This document shows, piece by piece, positions 33,101 to 46,612 of a stretch of 64,000 nucleotides of DNA. The stretch is from Macrostomum hystrix. Lineage: Eukaryota; Platyhelminthes; Macrostomidae. The notes beneath the pieces were generated by a model that did no database searches, was not told the origin of the DNA, and was given only the letters and a program-made list of their open reading frames with translations. Location of the stretch: assembly GCA_950097015.1 (NCBI GenBank), contig CATNEN010000030.1:1225001-1289000 (forward strand), written 5' to 3'. The stretch's first letter is position 1; the number at the start of each line of letters is the position of its first letter. The position numbers and the translations under genes were made by a program.

Positions 33101-36100
33101 TGAATGACACATCACCTGAATGACACATCACCTGAATGACACATCACCTGAATGACACATCACCTGAATGACACATCACCTGAATGACACATCACCTGAA
33201 TGACACATCACCTGAATGACACATCACCTGAATGACACATCACCTGAATGACACATCACCTGAATGACACATCACCTGAATGACACATCACCTGAATGAC
33301 ACATCATCTGAATGACACATCACCTGAATGACACATCATCTGAATGACACATCACCTGAATGACACATCACCTGAATGACACATCACCTGGATGACACAT
33401 CATCTGAATGACACATCACCTGAATGACACATCATCTGAATGACACATCACCTGAATGACACATCACCTGAATGACACATCACCTGAATGACACATCATC
33501 TGAATGACACATCACCTGAATGACACATCACCTGAATGACACATCACCTGAATGACACATCACCTGAATGACACATCATCTGAATGACACATCACCTGAA
33601 TGACACATCACCTGAATGACACATCACCTGAATGACACATCACCTGAATGACATCACCTGAATGACACATCACCTGAATGACATATCACCTGAATGACAC
33701 ATCACCTGAATGACACATCACCTGAATGACACATCACCTGAATGACACATCATCTGAATGACACATCACCTGAATGACACATCACCTGAATGACACATCA
33801 CCTGAATGACACATCACCTGAATGACACATCACCTGAATGACACATCACAAGAATGACAATCATCAGTTATTTTGGGTACTAATAAAGTCACAAAATCAC
33901 AGCTTTTATATTCTTAAAGTCACTTTTTTGAGTCACCGTGAAACAGTTGTTTCATTTTATATCAGTGGTGAAATTTGACGTGCTCATTGTTGTGTCAGTT
34001 TTTTCGAAATTTCGTGGCGAGAACAAATTTACTGGACAACAGCCAAACAGCATAGCAACTATAGGACGAAGTTTTGTAACTAGTAAATTATTTTCAACGA
34101 AAAAGTCCCTCCTCCATTGCTTTGTGAAAACATTTTTACTTTCGCTTTCCAAAACTTGCTTCAAAAATTGCTTGCTTCCCCTCAAACAAAATTGGAGGAT
34201 TCGAACATTTTCTTTTGCATGCGGAACCAACGTTTTTGCCACCTGCAACTGCCGCTCCATTGTTGTCGACCTGTTGTTTCATTTTCTTGTGCTTGGCTTG
34301 GGAATTGCTTTGAATTTGCCTTTTAATCACAAATTATCACTGAAATTTAACTGGTTTGTCATGAAAGAGCAAAATAGTTGAGGCAGTTATTTTCACTGAT
34401 TCACATTATTAACAGCAGCGAGATATACATGAATAAATTCAATAATTCTTACTGTTTCCGTTTCTCACCTCTCATCGATTTCTCATCTCACCCTATCTCC
34501 TCCACTCCCAATCTCTTATCTCACACTCTCTCCTCCTCTCCCAATCTCTCATCTTTCCCTCTCTCCTCCTCTCCCAATCTCTCATCTCACCCTCTCTCCT
34601 CCACTCACGATCTCTCATCTCACCCTCTCCTCCCTCTCCTAATCTCTCATCTAAATATCTCCTCCACTCATGGTCTCTCATCTTACCCTCCCTCATCCAC
34701 TGCTAGTTTCTCATCTCACCCTCTCTCCTCCACTCTAATCTCTCATCTCAGCGAGAAGTACACAGAACTACACGGCCAGTTGTACTTTTAAACAAAACAT
34801 ACAAACCGTCTGTCCTTGCCAGAACGACCTTGTCTCCCAAGATGTCATCCGGCTGGAGCTGGCCGGCGGGCCAGTTGAAGGTCCCGACGGCATCAAGCTG
34901 GAAAACCTGGCCTCCGGCACCACCTTCGATTTTCATCGCGAAGCTAGCCACCTGTTCCTAGTGGGCACCGAGGAGGGCAAGGTTTTTAAGTGCAGCACGG
35001 CTTATTCTACCCAGTTCCTGCAGACCTACGATGCTCACCACATGGCCGTGTACAAAGTCACCTGGAACCCATTCCATCCCAGCATCTTCATGACCTGCTC
35101 CGCCGACTGGACTGTCAAGATCTGGGATCACAACAAGACGTAAGATAAAGGGAACTACCTGTTAGATTTAGGTGTTAGACACGGAGTTACCTGTTAGACA
35201 CGGAGTTACCTGTTAGACACGGAGTTACCTGTTAGACAAGGAGTTACCTGTTAGACACGGAGTTACTTGTTAGACACGGAGTTACCTGTCAGACACGGAG
35301 TTACCTGTCAGACACGGAGTCACCTGTTAGACAAGGAACTACCTGTTAGACAAGGAACTACCTGTTAGACAAGAAACTACCTGTTAGACACGGAGTTACC
35401 TGTTAGATACGGAGTTACCTGTTAGACACAGAGTTACCTGTTAGACATGGGACATGGAACTACCTGTTAGACACGGAGTTACCTGTTAGATACGGAGTTA
35501 CCTGTTAGACATGGGACATGGAACTACCTGTTAGACACAGAGTTGTCATTAATAGATTATCTTACAATTCACAAAACACGCAGCGAGCCCGTGTTCGTGT
35601 TCGACCTGAACTCGCCGGTTGGCGACGCGGCCTGGTCGCCCTACTCCAGCACCGTCTTCGCCGCCGTCACGGCCGACGGCAAGGTGCACGTGTTCGATCT
35701 GAGCGCCAACAAGTACGAAGCTCTCTGCGAGCAGGTCGTGGCGCAGAAGAAGAAAGCCAAGCTGACTCACATCGGCTTCAATCCCAAGCATCCGATCCTC
35801 ATCGTGGGCGACGATCGAGGCCATATCTCGTCGCTGAAACTGTCGCCAAATCTGCGCAAACTGCCAAAGGTAGGAACTTCTTTCATTAGAATATTTTAAG
35901 TGACGCTTCATAGTAAACTGCTTTTTGGTGCACAGCAACAACAGTCGATCCTGATTGTGCAATTTAATAGGAGGCCGGATTCTTTGAGAAGGTAAATTAA
36001 ACAATGCTCTTCAGTTGATAGTCCAGTAGGGATGATTTCAGCGCTGTTTCTAAGATCCAAAACCAGGTTTCTATGTGTAAAATGCAGTAGAATAAAAGTA

Positions 36101-37565
36101 GCTACAATGTCAGTCTTAAACTTTGTTTTCGTTATTCTACTACCTTCCTTGTTTCTCTACCACCTATCTACCCAAAGCAGCACTCTCTTCAAATAAAACG
36201 TATTTACCTGAATAAGTAACCACACACAGTTTCATGGAAATTGCATATGTACCCTTATGAATGCACTTCTCAACATGGTCGATTGCCTCCAAAGTACACG
36301 CAATGCATGTGGCTCCAACAGTTGCCAGATCTACCACTGACCTCCTTGGACCGCGAGGTCACAAGCGCCGCTATCAGGGAGGAAGAGCGGCAGCAAAGAC
36401 ACTTGCAAAAGAAGCCACAATTTCCTGTAGGGAAAATGGGCCAGCGGTTGGTTTCCGACTTGGTAAACATCAGGAAGCAACCGATCGATCATTTGTTCCC
36501 TGCATTCGCTCTGATTTTATCGTGGAATGCAAGAGTGTCACGCTGAAAAAATACTTCTTGTCAATAATTATTTTAGAAAAGTTATGCATGCTAATTGACA
36601 AAAGCTTTTAAAGGGAGCTTTTCTCGTTTTTTTACAGTTTAATTACTAATTTTTTAATTCATTAGTTTTCTGCTTATCAGATGCTTGTCCATACAACATA
36701 TCAAATAATTGAGCTTTTATGTGGAGCCCCATTTTCTACCCCTCTGTCTCAGATTTTGGTAGAGCCGCACTTTTATACCCCGAGCCTCCTGTTATTGGTG
36801 GATCCTTAATTTTCTATCCCTCTAGCCTGCAGTTATTGGTGAAGCCTCACTTTAGTAACCCCCAGCCTCCTGTTATTGGTGGATCCTTAATTTTCTATCC
36901 CTCTAGCCTGCAGTTATTGGTGAAGCCTCACTTTTATACCCCCAGCCTCCTGTTATTGGTGGATCCTTAATTTTCTATCCCTCTAGCCTGCAGTTATTGG
37001 TGGAGTGTCATTTTCAACCTCTCGGTAGAAAACGACTAGGCTTATCGAGTTTTCGAATTATTAGTTTTCGCCAAATAATACCAAAAGTTTCCGATCTGCA
37101 TCAATAAAAACTAGCCTGAGAGCATGCTGCTCACTTTTGGCGAGACTAAAAACAGCCCGCTGCGATTAGGTAAATTTTACGCTTGAATTTGAAATTACGA
37201 GACTGCACCAAAACACGAAAACAGAGACACGTTGTCAGAGTGCCATCATCAAATACGAGATTTTTACCTTACGCAACAAATCACAAAACAAATACTTTGC
37301 ATTATCATGTCACCCTCAAGGACGTTACCTATCCAATTTTGTTGTTCAATTTCTGTTGTCAATACACTCTTATGTTTCATATCATCTTTCGATTTTGTTG
37401 TCATTCGAAACCAAGCATTTAAACCTCGTGTTTTTTCTAAATAAAAAAAATTGATCCTATCATCCACGATTTCATACCCCCCTGCAGGAGAAAAAGGGCG
37501 CCGCCCAGCCAGGTCCGCAGGCGCAGGTGGAGAAGCTGGACAAGATCCTCACCATGGTTGGATGA
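27137..37565 (+). CDS. DNAI1: Axonemal dynein intermediate chain 1 (13 exons)
   Basis: DNAI1 is an outer-arm dynein intermediate chain of motile cilia. Its WD40 propeller binds the heavy-chain tail and its N terminus contacts light chains and the docking site. Exons: 27137-27157, 27754-28105, 28215-28279, 28381-28395, 28878-28976, 29494-29595, 30860-30946, 31902-32148, 32323-32660, 34823-35139, 35584-35869, 35971-35991, 37488-37565; phases agree throughout, about 675 aa (human 699). Diagnostic blocks are [66 protein letters not shown]-type [45 protein letters not shown] and [20 protein letters not shown]. Exons 4 (15 nt) and 12 (21 nt) are microexons with good splice sites. Exon 7 has tandem acceptors (AACAGCAG), so one Gln is optional. 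At the 3' end the frame stops at 37563-37565, but one base away a coding-like tail ([14 protein letters not shown]) runs to 37606, suggesting a missing base near 37560. AATAAA is at 37665. Confidence 0.93.
28985..29430 (+). repeat. 39/51-bp minisatellite in DNAI1 intron 5
   Basis: Units of CAGTCAGGATGTAGCGACAG plus either TCATCACAGACTGCAGGG or TCATCCAAGACTGTTAGAAG, the longer form being about 51 bp. The array begins about 8 bp after the 5' splice site and fills most of the intron. Confidence 0.93.
29596..30859. other. DNAI1 intron 6
   Basis: About 1.26 kb without a gene. It holds a degenerate pyrimidine/CCACC-rich patch (30105-30270) and a short (GTCA)n run at about 30662-30682. No transposon was recognised. 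Confidence 0.5.
30947..31901. other. DNAI1 intron 7
   Basis: About 950 bp of AT-rich intron. I see no repeat or coding sequence that I can support. Confidence 0.5.
33080..33855 (+). repeat. 16-bp minisatellite in DNAI1 intron 9
   Basis: About 48 copies of ATGACACATCACCTGA, with scattered ACCTGA to ATCTGA variants and one or two short units. It is the most homogeneous array in the window. The rest of intron 9 holds a second, pyrimidine-rich array. Confidence 0.97.
34455..34755 (+). repeat. Pyrimidine-rich degenerate repeat in DNAI1 intron 9
   Basis: Units of about 33 bp built from AATCTCTCATCTCACCCTCT and CTCCTCCACTCC, imperfectly repeated, ending about 70 bp before exon 10. On the plus strand the repeat could behave as an extended polypyrimidine tract. 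Confidence 0.8.
35150..35545 (+). repeat. 19-bp minisatellite in DNAI1 intron 10
   Basis: About 20 units of GTTAGACACGGAGTTACCT with variants AAGGAACTACC and CATGGGACATGG. The array starts about 10 bp after the donor and ends about 40 bp before the acceptor, so the intron is almost only repeat. Confidence 0.95.
36723..37015 (+). repeat. 80-bp (2 x 40) tandem repeat in DNAI1 intron 12
   Basis: Three to four units, each made of two related 40-mers: one with CTGTTATTGGTGGATCCTTA, the other with CTGCAGTTATTGGTGAAGCC. A dimeric unit was amplified. Confidence 0.85.
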
Positions 37566-37664
37566 AGAAGGAGACCGCCGCAGCGGCGCAGCCAGTGGCG
37601 CAGTGAAAATTACGGACCATTTCAAGTGTTTTCTATATCCTCACTTGACAAAATATTACTTCCG

Positions 37665-37670
37665 AATAAA
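37665..37670 (+). promoter_or_regulatory. Poly(A) signal AATAAA of DNAI1
   Basis: Located 100 nt after the frame stop (about 60 nt after the alternative stop at 37606) and followed by T-rich sequence, as expected for a 3' end. Confidence 0.65.
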
Positions 37671-39257
37671 ATTTCTTTTTCACGTATAAGAAAAAACTGT
37701 TCCAAGGATTGTCAAGAAATTTTATGTCGAAAATGTGTTAAAGTCACACATACTAACGAAAAAATATAGTTAAAGCGAGAGGGAACCGTAACTAAATATT
37801 ACACACACATTGATTTATGTTAAAAATATATCAAGTTTCTTACCTAAATATATTTTAATACAAATATCGACACTTAAAAGATATTACCAGACATTTAAAA
37901 AAACTTACAGGGACTGTGAATTAACAAAAAATCCGGATTTCTAATCACGTGTACTGTTTTCTAGTTTTTTTAGGCAATTTGTATGTTTTATCATGCGAAT
38001 GAATTTTATAATGGCTTCATATCAATTGTTCGATTCTGCGTAAATTCTGTACTATATGGGGTTGGCACCCGCCTTAGGCTCGTTCTCACTGCCATCAAAC
38101 GAGACCAAAACACACGTCTCTGCTATATTTTTTATGCTTATACGTATTGAATAATCCATCAATGTACACCAAAGCCATTTGATGGCAGTGTGAGCCGAGC
38201 ATTTACAATGCAACAACAAAAAATAACTGCTCCAAGAAAGGTTGAGAAGTCATAGAGCGCGTCTCTGGGCCAACGACCTTAAAAAGTCACACCTGCCAGC
38301 TTTGTCCGGGGCGCCAGCATCGCGCAGAAGCCGGTCAGGAAATCTCGCCGCTTGCCCTTGACCTCGCCTGCGCGGTCCCTGCAGATTGAGCGGTGGCACC
38401 TCGTGTAGCGGCTCAGGGCAGCGGCCCTCCGAACGGATTACGGGGGGAGACAGTCGAAGTCGCCGCCCGCGCAGTACGTCAGAAGGCCGCGTCAGGCGTG
38501 CCTTTGCGTAGAGTCTCGCATATAAGTGTCTGGCACTGGTCTCACTGCCTATGCCGCAGCCGCTGAGCGCCATCGGCTGTCGATGACAGCAGCACGAAGT
38601 CTTCCGAGTAGCCGAGAACGAGAGCCGCTTCTCTGGACATGAACGAGATCCCCCTGTGCTCCTCCTCGTGTCGTGCACGAGAGAACGAGAGAACGAAAAA
38701 GAGAACGAATTCGCGACGATATGTGTGCGGTGGCACGCGTGGCACGGGCATCTCCAGAAAGGAAAATGTTTCATCACGCTGGCCACTTCAATGCGACCCT
38801 AGTGACTCGCAGTAGCCTCCATAGGCATCTCGTCCGGTCCGGGGGCGCGACCTCACGGCGCCTGGCGAGCAAGCTGCACTTTTGCTAAATTTTGAAATCC
38901 TGCTGTGTCGGTGCAGCGCCGTCTCTGGCGGGCAATGGATTTGCTACTTGCGAAGGCGGTGGTGCCGCGTTGACAATATCGGCGAAGAAGTCACGCAGCG
39001 AATTTCAGCGAAGCATCTGGTGTTTCGCATAATATGTGTATGATATGTGGTATCATGTTTCTGTATATTATTAAATGCATCATGTTTTCCAATGTCATAT
39101 GATTTTCCACAGATGGTGCGAAACGTTATATTTTGAGGGCCGGGCAACACAGTTTTAGAATTCAATCTGAAACCGGAATAGCGAAAATAAAAACAGTTTC
39201 ACTTTTTCAGGTTTTTTGGATCCGGAAAGTATAAAAATGCTTTTAGACAGAGGGCCG
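37671..39257. other. DNAI1-GABARAP intergenic region with a GC-rich island
   Basis: AT-rich sequence flanks a GC-rich island (38250-38890). The island has an unbroken 178-codon minus-strand frame (38786-38250), and other minus frames there also read protein-like in pieces (for example SREAALVLGYSEDFVLLSS). None matches a family I know, so I leave it uncalled. A short inverted repeat lies at 38079-38200. Confidence 0.35.
38079..38200. repeat. Small inverted-repeat element (MITE-like)
   Basis: Arms GCTCGTTCTCACTGCCATCA (left) and, on the complement of the right arm, GCTCGGCTCACACTGCCATC share CTCA-ACTGCCATCAAA. The whole is about 120 bp with a short AT-rich centre. No target duplication is clear. 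Confidence 0.5.
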
Positions 39258-39635
39258 TTTTCCAAAAACATCCCGAATACAACATACAAAAGTTTCGCAT
39301 ATTTATCCTGCGATAACATGTTACCGTGTTACAGAATTCGAGCTTCTATGAAAGTAAATCGTGAAAGCGAACGTATAAACTGTAACTAACTTATTGTTAC
39401 TACATGTCAGTGTTACTTTGCAGGTCCTGTGATGTATGTCTAATTGTTATAGTTTTGCATTTCTATAGTATTTGTCCTCGTACTTATATTTCAAGCCGCT
39501 GAAAGTATTCATTTATATAAAATGACATAATTTATAATTTATAATAAATTATAATGTAACTGTATCACGGTAACATGTTATCGCAGGATAAATATGCGCA
39601 ACTTTTGCATGTTATATTCGGGATGCTTTTGGAAA
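39258..39635. mobile_element. MITE with about 75-bp terminal inverted repeats
   Basis: The left arm (39258-39332) and right arm (39561-39635) are about 90 percent inverted copies. Shared blocks include TTTCCAAAA, CATCCCGAAT and TATTTATCCTGCGATAACAT then GTTACCGTG. The interior (about 230 bp) is AT-rich and non-coding. CAGAGG occurs close outside both ends but not flush, so a target duplication is unproven. It is a non-autonomous DNA transposon of unknown superfamily. Confidence 0.8.
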
Positions 39636-39990
39636 GCAGAGGTAGACAACATGGTTCTAAAAACATTTTTTTCGAATAATTAACTAATGTTTAAACTAAT
39701 GATATATACTAAAACATCAATATATGAATATATTATTTTCTAGCAATGGCATACTTTCCGCATCTTACAGCAACGGTTATTGTCCGTATAGATCTGCTAT
39801 TTGTTAAACTTGTTAATCGGTCAGGTGATTTTCTTAGCGTAAATTTAAACTGCTCGATATTCTATTATATCCTTTCAAAAAAATCCTGAACTCACCACCA
39901 GTGAAAGAGAAAACCTGTTTTTTTAAATTAAAAATCTTCAGATATAGGATTTTCTTGCTATAGTTTTTTGATCAGCTAATTAGCCTGGCC

Positions 39991-42400
<2,410 letters not shown>

Positions 42401-42766
42401 CAGGGCTCCAAGAACTCTGCGCTTATTCATAAAGCATTGCATCGCGAAAGAGACCTGGTGCCGGCTTGAAAAAATTGTCGCTTCTTTTATTCGGTGGACT
42501 TTTGCAGACAAATTCTGTTTAGTTTTATTCTGCTCTCTTATGTGTATAAAAAGCAAGTTGACGAATTGTAAATTAATGAACTAATAGATTAACAGCGTAC
42601 TGTTGTTATGCCTATGGCCCTGTATACAGGAGATAGGAGTCATTCATTTTTTGGAGCTATCGTAAAGTAGGCAGTGGGCATTTGAAATTTAAGCACGAGG
42701 GCTTCGGCACAACAACTCAAATTTAGTTTGAACTACCGAGCGATTTCATCTAATTTCTTTTATCTA

Positions 42767-43535
42767 CGAGGGGTGTTGCAAAAGTTTCCGGACATATGCT
42801 CGTCATGGTGATAATTTTTGTCTGATTCAGCAAAAAAATTAAACAGGACGAACAGGCAACTGCATTTTATAATATTATATAGTTTCAGAAAGTTTAGGAG
42901 TTGATCGTCCAAAGTAATACGCGATTGTACACTTAGCTTATTATAGTCATGAAATACGATTTCCGAGTTACAGCTACCAATCACTGTCACTGTCGCTTCT
43001 ATCGCCGGATGCGTCCACAGGTTGATTGCTGGCTCGCTCCACGTATTCGCCATATACGGAGATGCATTTTCGGTAGCAGCTCAATCAGCTTGTCGAAGCC
43101 AGACCCCCAGAAGCTGGCATCGAACTGATGTAGAGACTTGTTGGCTGCTTCGATGACCTCCTCGCGCGTTGTGAAGATCTCGCCCCGCATTGGCATCTTC
43201 ATTGGGCCAAAGAGGTGGAAATCGGAAATCGGCTGTTTTGCCCTGTCGTTGGCATGCCATGATAAAGTGGCGCTGGCTTTCCTTAGACCCGAACTCCGAT
43301 GGATTCTTCGGTCGACTCAGTTTCGCTCACTTTTGGTTTGTGAAAAATCGTGTCAACAGCTTCAAAGGGCTGCAACCTATTTTGGCCCTCATGTATGCTG
43401 TGGTTGACTAAGCTGCATAAAATTTTAGGAAAAGTCTTCTACGGCTGAATACCATAGACATCCATTTTCAGCCAAATCAAACACGAATTGTCACCAGGAT
43501 TAGCACTAGTCCGGAAACTTTTGCAACACCCCTCG
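42767..43535 (-). mobile_element. Deleted mariner transposon
   Basis: Perfect 27-bp terminal inverted repeats begin CGAGGGGTGTTGCAAAAGTT at both ends, and the element is flanked by TA duplications (42765-42766 and 43536-43537), the Tc1/mariner target. The minus strand retains decayed C-terminal transposase sequence (EEVIEAANKSLHQFDASF, GFDKLIELLPK near 43020-43190). At 769 bp it is shorter than a typical 1.3-kb mariner, so the catalytic part is lost. It is non-autonomous. Confidence 0.93.
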
Positions 43536-44086
43536 TACTTCTCTGTGTATTTTCTCTATTCTTTATTATTTTGTAATTTATATTGATTGCCAGTTGCCAC
43601 ATAATGCGGAAGAAGTTAATTCGATCTGAAGTCTAACTACGCTAAGGGCTATGATTTTTTACTACTTTTTCCGGTACTCAACGTTTTCTTTAGCTCTTTT
43701 TCAGTATAATTAGGTTATTTAATACATTGTACTAGTATATGAAATAATTATTGCTCTATCAGGTTTATATTCTAATTCGATTATTTAAATTCCTATTTAT
43801 CGGGGTGTTGTTGCACTACCTGTTGCGTCTCTATTCTTTGATTATATGCGTCTCACTCCAGTTCCCTCTGTCCGCTTTATACATTTTTATAATAGCGGAT
43901 AAAACTGTCTCATATTATATACTGTAGCGCTTCTACTATAGCCTCTGTCTGGACTCTGCTTAAGATTACCTCAAAATATCGACATGCTTTTTTGCTTCCG
44001 TCTTAACCCTCATTTTAATAAGATGTGTTGGTAAATTATATCAAATTATAACAATCAAAATTATCAAATTAGTAGACAATCTAGGG

Positions 44087-44345
44087 ACCCGACCTGGGAT
44101 CATTATACCTTTCCTGGGATCATTGGACCCTTCCTGGGATCATTGGACCCATCCTGGGATCATTAGACCCTTCTTGGGATCACTGGACCCTTCCTGGGAT
44201 CATTGGATCCTACTTGGGATCGCTGGACCCTATCGAGAGATCATCGAACCCTTTCTGGGATCATTGGACCCTTCCTGGGGTCACGACCCTATTCAGAGAT
44301 CATTGAACCTTTCCTAGGATCATTGGATCCTTCCTAGAATCATTA
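44087..44345 (+). repeat. 21-bp minisatellite
   Basis: About 12 imperfect units of CCTGGGATCATTGGACCCTT, variants with CTGGGATCGC and AGAGATCATCGAACC. Confidence 0.88.
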
Positions 44346-44689
44346 GCAAGCTTTACCACAAATGCAAAGCTAAATTTAGCTCTTAACAATAGGTATGAAT
44401 ATGTAATTCATACGAGTGATGTAACGGATTACGAGTCGTATATTTAGAAGTCGACAAAAATCACGGAACGTGAAAATACTTCAAGGAACATAAAGAAGCC
44501 GTATAACGTATAAATATGACGATTCTGAGTGAAACAGCAGCTGGTTAATGTGATGTTCATGTATGTTGTCGAGAATGTATAAAAATCGAGAAAAAAAATC
44601 TTTTGGGACCACTAACATTGCTGCCTGAAAGCTCCACAGAAAATGGTTTAACAATTTAGTATTATTACACACCGACAAAACTTTGATCA

Positions 44690-44830
44690 GATGTACACAC
44701 TCAGTTATTGCACGTCGCTGCAACAGATGCTGTGTGTACAGATGATCAGTCCATGGACTTGACAGTCTAAATGCCGCCATACACACGGTTTTCTACCCCA
44801 GCTATTTTGTGAACTACGAGTATTTTGTTC
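44690..44830 (-). repeat. Probable SINE family B fragment
   Basis: Contains AGTCCATGGACT, CTACCCCAGCTATTTTGTGA and adjacent words found in minus-strand family-B copies; the tRNA-like head is absent. Confidence 0.4.
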
Positions 44831-44894
44831 GTGCAATTAATCGGCCTAATCTAACCGTTCTGGAGGACGCTGCTGCTGCTGCTGTTTGGTCGGC

Positions 44895-45660
44895 TCAGCC
44901 GCGGCTGTAGGCACAGAGATTCCAAATGACTTTCGGACCACGATCGCCGACGCCGCCACTTAGGAGGATCTCGGTATCCGGCGTCGAACGAATTTCTGTC
45001 GGCGACTGCTCCTTCCATTGTCTCCGACTTCTGCCAGAACCACGGCCGCTGCTGCAGATCATATAGACATCGGTGCAAACTAGAGTTGCACATGCTAGAT
45101 AGGCGGCAATCTGAACGCCACACTTTGCCATCACCAATTCCGCACAGATGTTGCAAGCTGACCGGTTTCGCTGTAGGCTTAGCGCAAGCCTCAGCCTGGC
45201 GTTGTTGGCCAGCTCGCAGCCCGCAATGCCAAGGCCAGCCGCCAACACGACTAGCAGCGCCGTGCCAACAACGGTCAGGCCCACAGTCCAGGGTCGCGAC
45301 GAGGATCTGCCGAGGCTTGCCGTGAGCAGGCCAGCGTAGCACACGGTGGGCAGGCCGACCCAAATACCACTACCATAGACTGGGTGTTCGCGGCGAAACC
45401 TGCATTGAAAAACAGACTAATATCAATAATGTGATTCCAGACTGCACTATAGAGCACTTACCCTAGGGCTCTTACCCCAGGGCTAGAACTTCGAACAGCA
45501 GCATGAGGCCGGAGCTGATCATCAGTAATGGCGCAGCCACTTTGACAAACCGATCTCGATCGCTCCAGGTCTGCCTGGGCGCTCGCATCATAACATTGTC
45601 TTGGCCAACATTAGTAGCCAACTCAATAGAGTCACGGACTGCCTGATGAGAGCCTTGCAT
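44895..45660 (-). CDS. Four-helix membrane protein (two exons)
   Basis: Exons on the minus strand are 45660-45476 and 45399-44895, joined in phase 2, giving 229 aa. Hydrophobic segments lie at about residues 40-62 (VKVAAPLLMISSGLMLLFEV), 72-92 (GSGIWVGLPTVCYAGLLTAS), 98-124 (VGLTVVGTALLVVLAAGLGI) and 152-172 (VQIAAYLACATLVCTDVYMI). The C-terminal tail is hydrophilic and Arg/Ser-rich. The GSGIWVGL motif at the start of the second helix resembles CD20/MS4A-like and other TMEM four-span proteins, but I cannot fix the family. The start lies 5 nt after a GAGCAG. The donor competes with a second GGTAAG 14 nt downstream. Confidence 0.65.
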
Positions 45661-46612
45661 TTGCTCTGCTCATGTGAGTAGCTAGGTTGAACAAGCCTGT
45701 AACATGTCGAAGCTCCAGATCAGAAAATGCACTCAATTAGAGTCTCAATTTTTTAAAAGTCTTGCACATAAAGTTTTGCACATAAGCAATCAAACTTATA
45801 TATTTATGTTTTCCTGAGCTGCTAACATATTGTAAATAAATATTCAACTATTCACTTCGATTCTAGGATAATATCAAACTGTTAAAAACTATAAACTAGT
45901 ATAAAAATTGGTAAAATCTTTTCCCCTATCACATAAGAGTAAATTTAAGCCCTTTAAATAGCATGTCTAAATAACTTAACTATACAAGGTTGGACAGGGA
46001 TCAATGAATACAGATAATAGGGCTGAAGACACTCGAATGATAAGGACTAGCTTTACAAAATATGCAATTAATAAAAAATCTAATCAAATTCTAGATTCAA
46101 GAGGAGCCTAAATAAGTCATAGTCTTTTGTAACTTTGTAAGAACTAGGCCAGGGTTTGCTCATACTAAATGGTAAAGCCTAGGTACATATATGATGTACC
46201 TAGTTCTATTAGTGACGTCCGAAAGCTTAGCGACTTAGATCTCATTATTGCTGTAATTTGCTATTGCAAAATCAGAGCAATTAGAGTAAATAATTGCACA
46301 GATAATTTCACAATAAAAATACATTTTAAAAGCAAAGGATAAAGCTAAGGTTCTAAATTTTTTAAAAATAAAAAAAACTAACAGTATTACAATAATTATG
46401 TCTAAATGTTTTAAAAAGGTTTCCAAAATTGGGAATTGGGTTATAAACTCCTCGCAAGGGATATGTTTATCCCGGTAAACGAAATGTAAAAAAATATTTA
46501 TTTTAGAAAATTTGATCGTGGCATTTCGAAGAAAATTTACGTTTTAAAAAACCGCCAATTTCTTTATTTAGTATTTCACGAGACAATAAATTAAGCTTTT
46601 AATGGCATCGAT
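45661..46612. other. AT-rich intergenic sequence
   Basis: No gene or repeat I can support. It would contain the promoter of the minus-strand four-helix gene. Confidence 0.45.

Larger units (their letters stand above)
43538..44850. other. Intergenic, AT-rich, with one array and a SINE trace
   Basis: Holds a 21-bp array (44087-44345) and a possible family-B SINE trace (44690-44830). No gene is supported. Confidence 0.5.

Noticed and set aside
33080-33855. CRISPR-like array
   Set aside because: The 16-bp units are directly adjacent with no unique spacers; eukaryotic intron.
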